From: Syntrophaceae bacterium UBA6255
GTDB lineage: Bacteria > Desulfobacterota > Syntrophia > Syntrophales > Smithellaceae
Reading direction: 5' to 3'
NCBI GenBank assembly: GCA_002441205.1
Contig: DJVN01000039.1
Coordinates: forward strand, 1-8,024
Length of the DNA: 8,024 nt
A program made the translations under genes and the position numbers. Below, piece after piece: positions 6,445 through 8,024 of the stretch (position 1 is its first letter; each line of letters opens with the position of its first letter). Under the pieces are notes generated by a model, which did not search any database, was not told the origin of the DNA, and worked only from the letters and a program-made list of their open reading frames with translations.

Positions 6445-7320
6445 CTATTTACAGATTCGCTTTTTTAAATAATCGTCTTGTGATTTAGGAACTATTTTTT
6501 TCCATTTGGCATTATCATTGGAACGCTGCAATAGTATATTGCCTGATGCATCATAACAAATGATGGATGTTAAACGTGAAAAATTTTTACGACAATCTAT
6601 TTCATGTAAGGTTAAATCATATGCCAGACTCTCTAATTGTTCCCTTGTATATAGTCCGCTTTTTACAAGTTTTTGAATATCTCTTTCCTTGTGCGCGTCA
6701 GAATATTTCAGTTTCCGCCAGACTTGAACAACATTTCTTGTTTTGTGTTTTATGCTATTCGTGTCGTATGAATAAACAGATCCCTGAATAATTCTTCCAT
6801 ATTGGGTCCAATTATTTTTTTGATGAATTGCCGGTTGTATGGATGGTTTGTTCTCGGTCGCGCAGATTTTTTTAAGTAATATTTCTCCCACGCTATTAGT
6901 CGTAATACGTTCCCAGGCACTATTGATAATATCTTGATTTATAATTATTCCTTTATGGTCATAATATAGTATCTTTTTCACTTTATGTAATTTTTTTATA
7001 CAGTCGATTTCTAGCATGGATATACTGTAATCATAATTCTGATATTTTACGGCTTCTTCTGATTTATACTTTTTCATGCTTTCAATTTTTTGTTTTCTTT
7101 CGTCATCCGTGATCGTTTTGTAACTCCAAACCGATTTAATATTAGATGATTTATTGCTATGTGCAATACTGTAATAATAAACACTTCCCCCCTGGCTCTT
7201 TGCATAATATTCCCAGGTTTTATTGCCTGCTGGTTCCGAGAAACAGGGAGGGGAAAACAAACAAACAGATAAAAATAAAACTTGGAACAGTATAAACTTA
7301 ACGAAACCAATTTTTTGCAT
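6445..7320 (-). CDS. Secreted protein with two surface-adhesin-E-like domains, function unknown
   Basis: The 291-residue protein starts with a Sec signal peptide: Lys3 and Lys8, a hydrophobic core at about 9-24, and likely cleavage after PCFS (25-28). It is therefore exported to the periplasm or surface. The mature part is two diverged copies of one domain, about 36-153 and 171-290. Each copy has an aromatic start (WEYYAK / WTQYGR), then GSVYYYS / GSVYSYD, VWSYKT / VWRKLK, LEIDCIKK / LHEIDCRK, a YYDHKG / CYDASG strand, a W-K/E-I segment and a final K-IC. Cys107 with Cys153 and Cys243 with Cys290 are equivalent and may form disulfides; Cys255 is extra. This pattern fits the surface-adhesin protein E type domain (Pfam Adhesin_E) as I remember it, but a role in adhesion is not shown. 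The gene is much more AT-rich (about one third GC by eye) than the trehalose genes. The ribosome site is weak (GGA, 5 nt before ATG). It lies 47 bp after the dapB-like gene and may be cotranscribed with it. Confidence 0.75.
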   Translation of the reverse strand: MQKIGFVKFILFQVLFLSVCLFSPPCFSEPAGNKTWEYYAKSQGGSVYYYSIAHSNKSSNIKSVWSYKTITDDERKQKIESMKKYKSEEAVKYQNYDYSISMLEIDCIKKLHKVKKILYYDHKGIIINQDIINSAWERITTNSVGEILLKKICATENKPSIQPAIHQKNNWTQYGRIIQGSVYSYDTNSIKHKTRNVVQVWRKLKYSDAHKERDIQKLVKSGLYTREQLESLAYDLTLHEIDCRKNFSRLTSIICYDASGNILLQRSNDNAKWKKIVPKSQDDYLKKRICK

Positions 7321-7367
7321 TATCCAAGCTCATCAAAACTAACATCTTAGGTTATTTCTTGATAAAG

Positions 7368-8024
7368 TTAATAGACAGGGATATTTTTTTTAAACATGTC
7401 TATGATGATATTTTCCATCGAATACAGGCCTTTGGGAGCATCTATCAGCCACTTGGCGGCAAAAATCGCACCCTGACCAAAAGCTGCTCTGCTGATACTT
7501 TGATGAACAAGTCTAATGGTTTGATTCGGCAATCCGAAGATGATTTCATGATTGCCGACAATACCTCCAACGCGGATCGAATTAACATGCCTGTCTTTTT
7601 CCAGACCTAACGCCTGGGCTATTTTTACAGCAGTTCCTGATTCTTCCTTTTTGTTTCGAAAGTGCTCTTCCACGATTTCAATATCGGCGTGCGGAGCAAT
7701 ATTTTGAAGTATCTGTGATGCAACTAACAGAAAATTTATACCCAGAGTTATGTTTGGTGAATAAAGTACGGCTGTTCTTCCCGCCAGCTTTTTTAGCTCG
7801 TCCAACTCTTCTTCCTTGTATTTAGAAATCGCAGAAATAATTTTCGTTCCGAATTCAGCGGCTGGAGCATAGCTTTTATGCCCCTTGGCACTTGAAAAAT
7901 CAACGATGATGTCGACAGGATGGTTTTGAAAAAAAACAGACGACACCTCGCTAACCGAAAAGATGGGAGTGCCAGTTGCTTCATAGCCTAAAAGATGTGT
8001 GGCGTATTTATGATTTTCTTTGTG
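7368..8024 (-). CDS. Divergent 4-hydroxy-tetrahydrodipicolinate reductase-like protein (DapB fold), 5' end beyond the window
   Basis: The frame is open to the right edge, so 218 residues and the stop are visible and the N-terminal Rossmann dinucleotide motif is missing. A GTG at 7946 could be mistaken for the start, but matching sequence continues upstream. DapB reduces the lysine/diaminopimelate precursor with NAD(P)H. Family landmarks, numbered from the first visible residue, are DIIVDFS (38-44), LYSPNITLGINFLL (87-100, the APNMSVGVN-like strand), EEHFRNKKEESGTA (119-132, equivalent to EAHHRHKxDAPSGTA), RVGGIVGNHEIIF (151-163) and a C-terminal SISRAAFGQGAIFAAKWL helix (176-193). The catalytic His121 and Lys125 are kept. 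The second and third His of the motif are Phe122 and Asn124, the PSGT proline is Glu128, and the usual GTTG loop reads ISAISK. It may be a genuine variant DapB or a paralogue with another substrate. Confidence 0.75.
   Translation of the reverse strand, partial: HKENHKYATHLLGYEATGTPIFSVSEVSSVFFQNHPVDIIVDFSSAKGHKSYAPAAEFGTKIISAISKYKEEELDELKKLAGRTAVLYSPNITLGINFLLVASQILQNIAPHADIEIVEEHFRNKKEESGTAVKIAQALGLEKDRHVNSIRVGGIVGNHEIIFGLPNQTIRLVHQSISRAAFGQGAIFAAKWLIDAPKGLYSMENIIIDMFKKNIPVY

Noticed and set aside
7261..7320. Lipobox at residues 17-20 (LSVC) of the adhesin-like protein
   Set aside because: Val directly before Cys is atypical for a lipoprotein signal, and the hydrophobic core continues past it. 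An ordinary signal peptidase I site after PCFS fits better.

Overview
The window carries seven genes, all on the minus strand, so transcription runs from high to low coordinates. The gene content suggests a Gram-negative bacterium, possibly of the Desulfobacterota (Syntrophales- or Geobacter-like). The reasons are a membrane-anchored OtsA with a sensor-like N-terminus, a GH15 enzyme next to otsA/otsB, and a secreted protein of the surface-adhesin-E type. That placement is inference from remembered gene neighbourhoods, not from a search.

Region 1 (about 1-6153) looks like one osmotic-stress or sugar-turnover operon. In transcription order it holds a ROK-family glucokinase (6153-5176), a GH15 glucoamylase/trehalase-like hydrolase (5097-3307), a trehalose-6-phosphate synthase (OtsA type, GT20) fused behind a two-helix membrane sensor module (3292-1031), trehalose-6-phosphate phosphatase OtsB (1034-225), and the first 57 codons of a probable MscS-type mechanosensitive channel (171 to beyond the left edge). 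The junctions are tight: 78 bp, 14 bp with the Shine-Dalgarno inside the previous stop codon, a 4-bp ATGA overlap, and 53 bp. Read together, the genes form a plausible cycle. Glucokinase makes glucose-6-phosphate, OtsA joins it to a nucleotide-activated glucose, OtsB releases trehalose, GH15 may return trehalose or another alpha-glucoside to glucose, and the channel can vent solutes when osmolarity drops.

Region 2 (6154-6444) is an AT-rich intergenic stretch that should contain the operon promoter. I see a 10-bp palindrome and three GATAAA repeats there, but no convincing sigma-70 promoter or terminator.

Region 3 (6445-8024) holds an AT-rich gene for a secreted protein built of two copies of a surface-adhesin-E-like domain (7320-6445). 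Upstream of it, 47 bp away, is the C-terminal part of a divergent dihydrodipicolinate-reductase-like protein (DapB fold) that enters from the right edge. The points most worth a second look are the sensor-fused OtsA, the one-operon trehalose cycle with a channel, and the atypical DapB. I found no RNA gene, CRISPR array, insertion sequence or attachment site.
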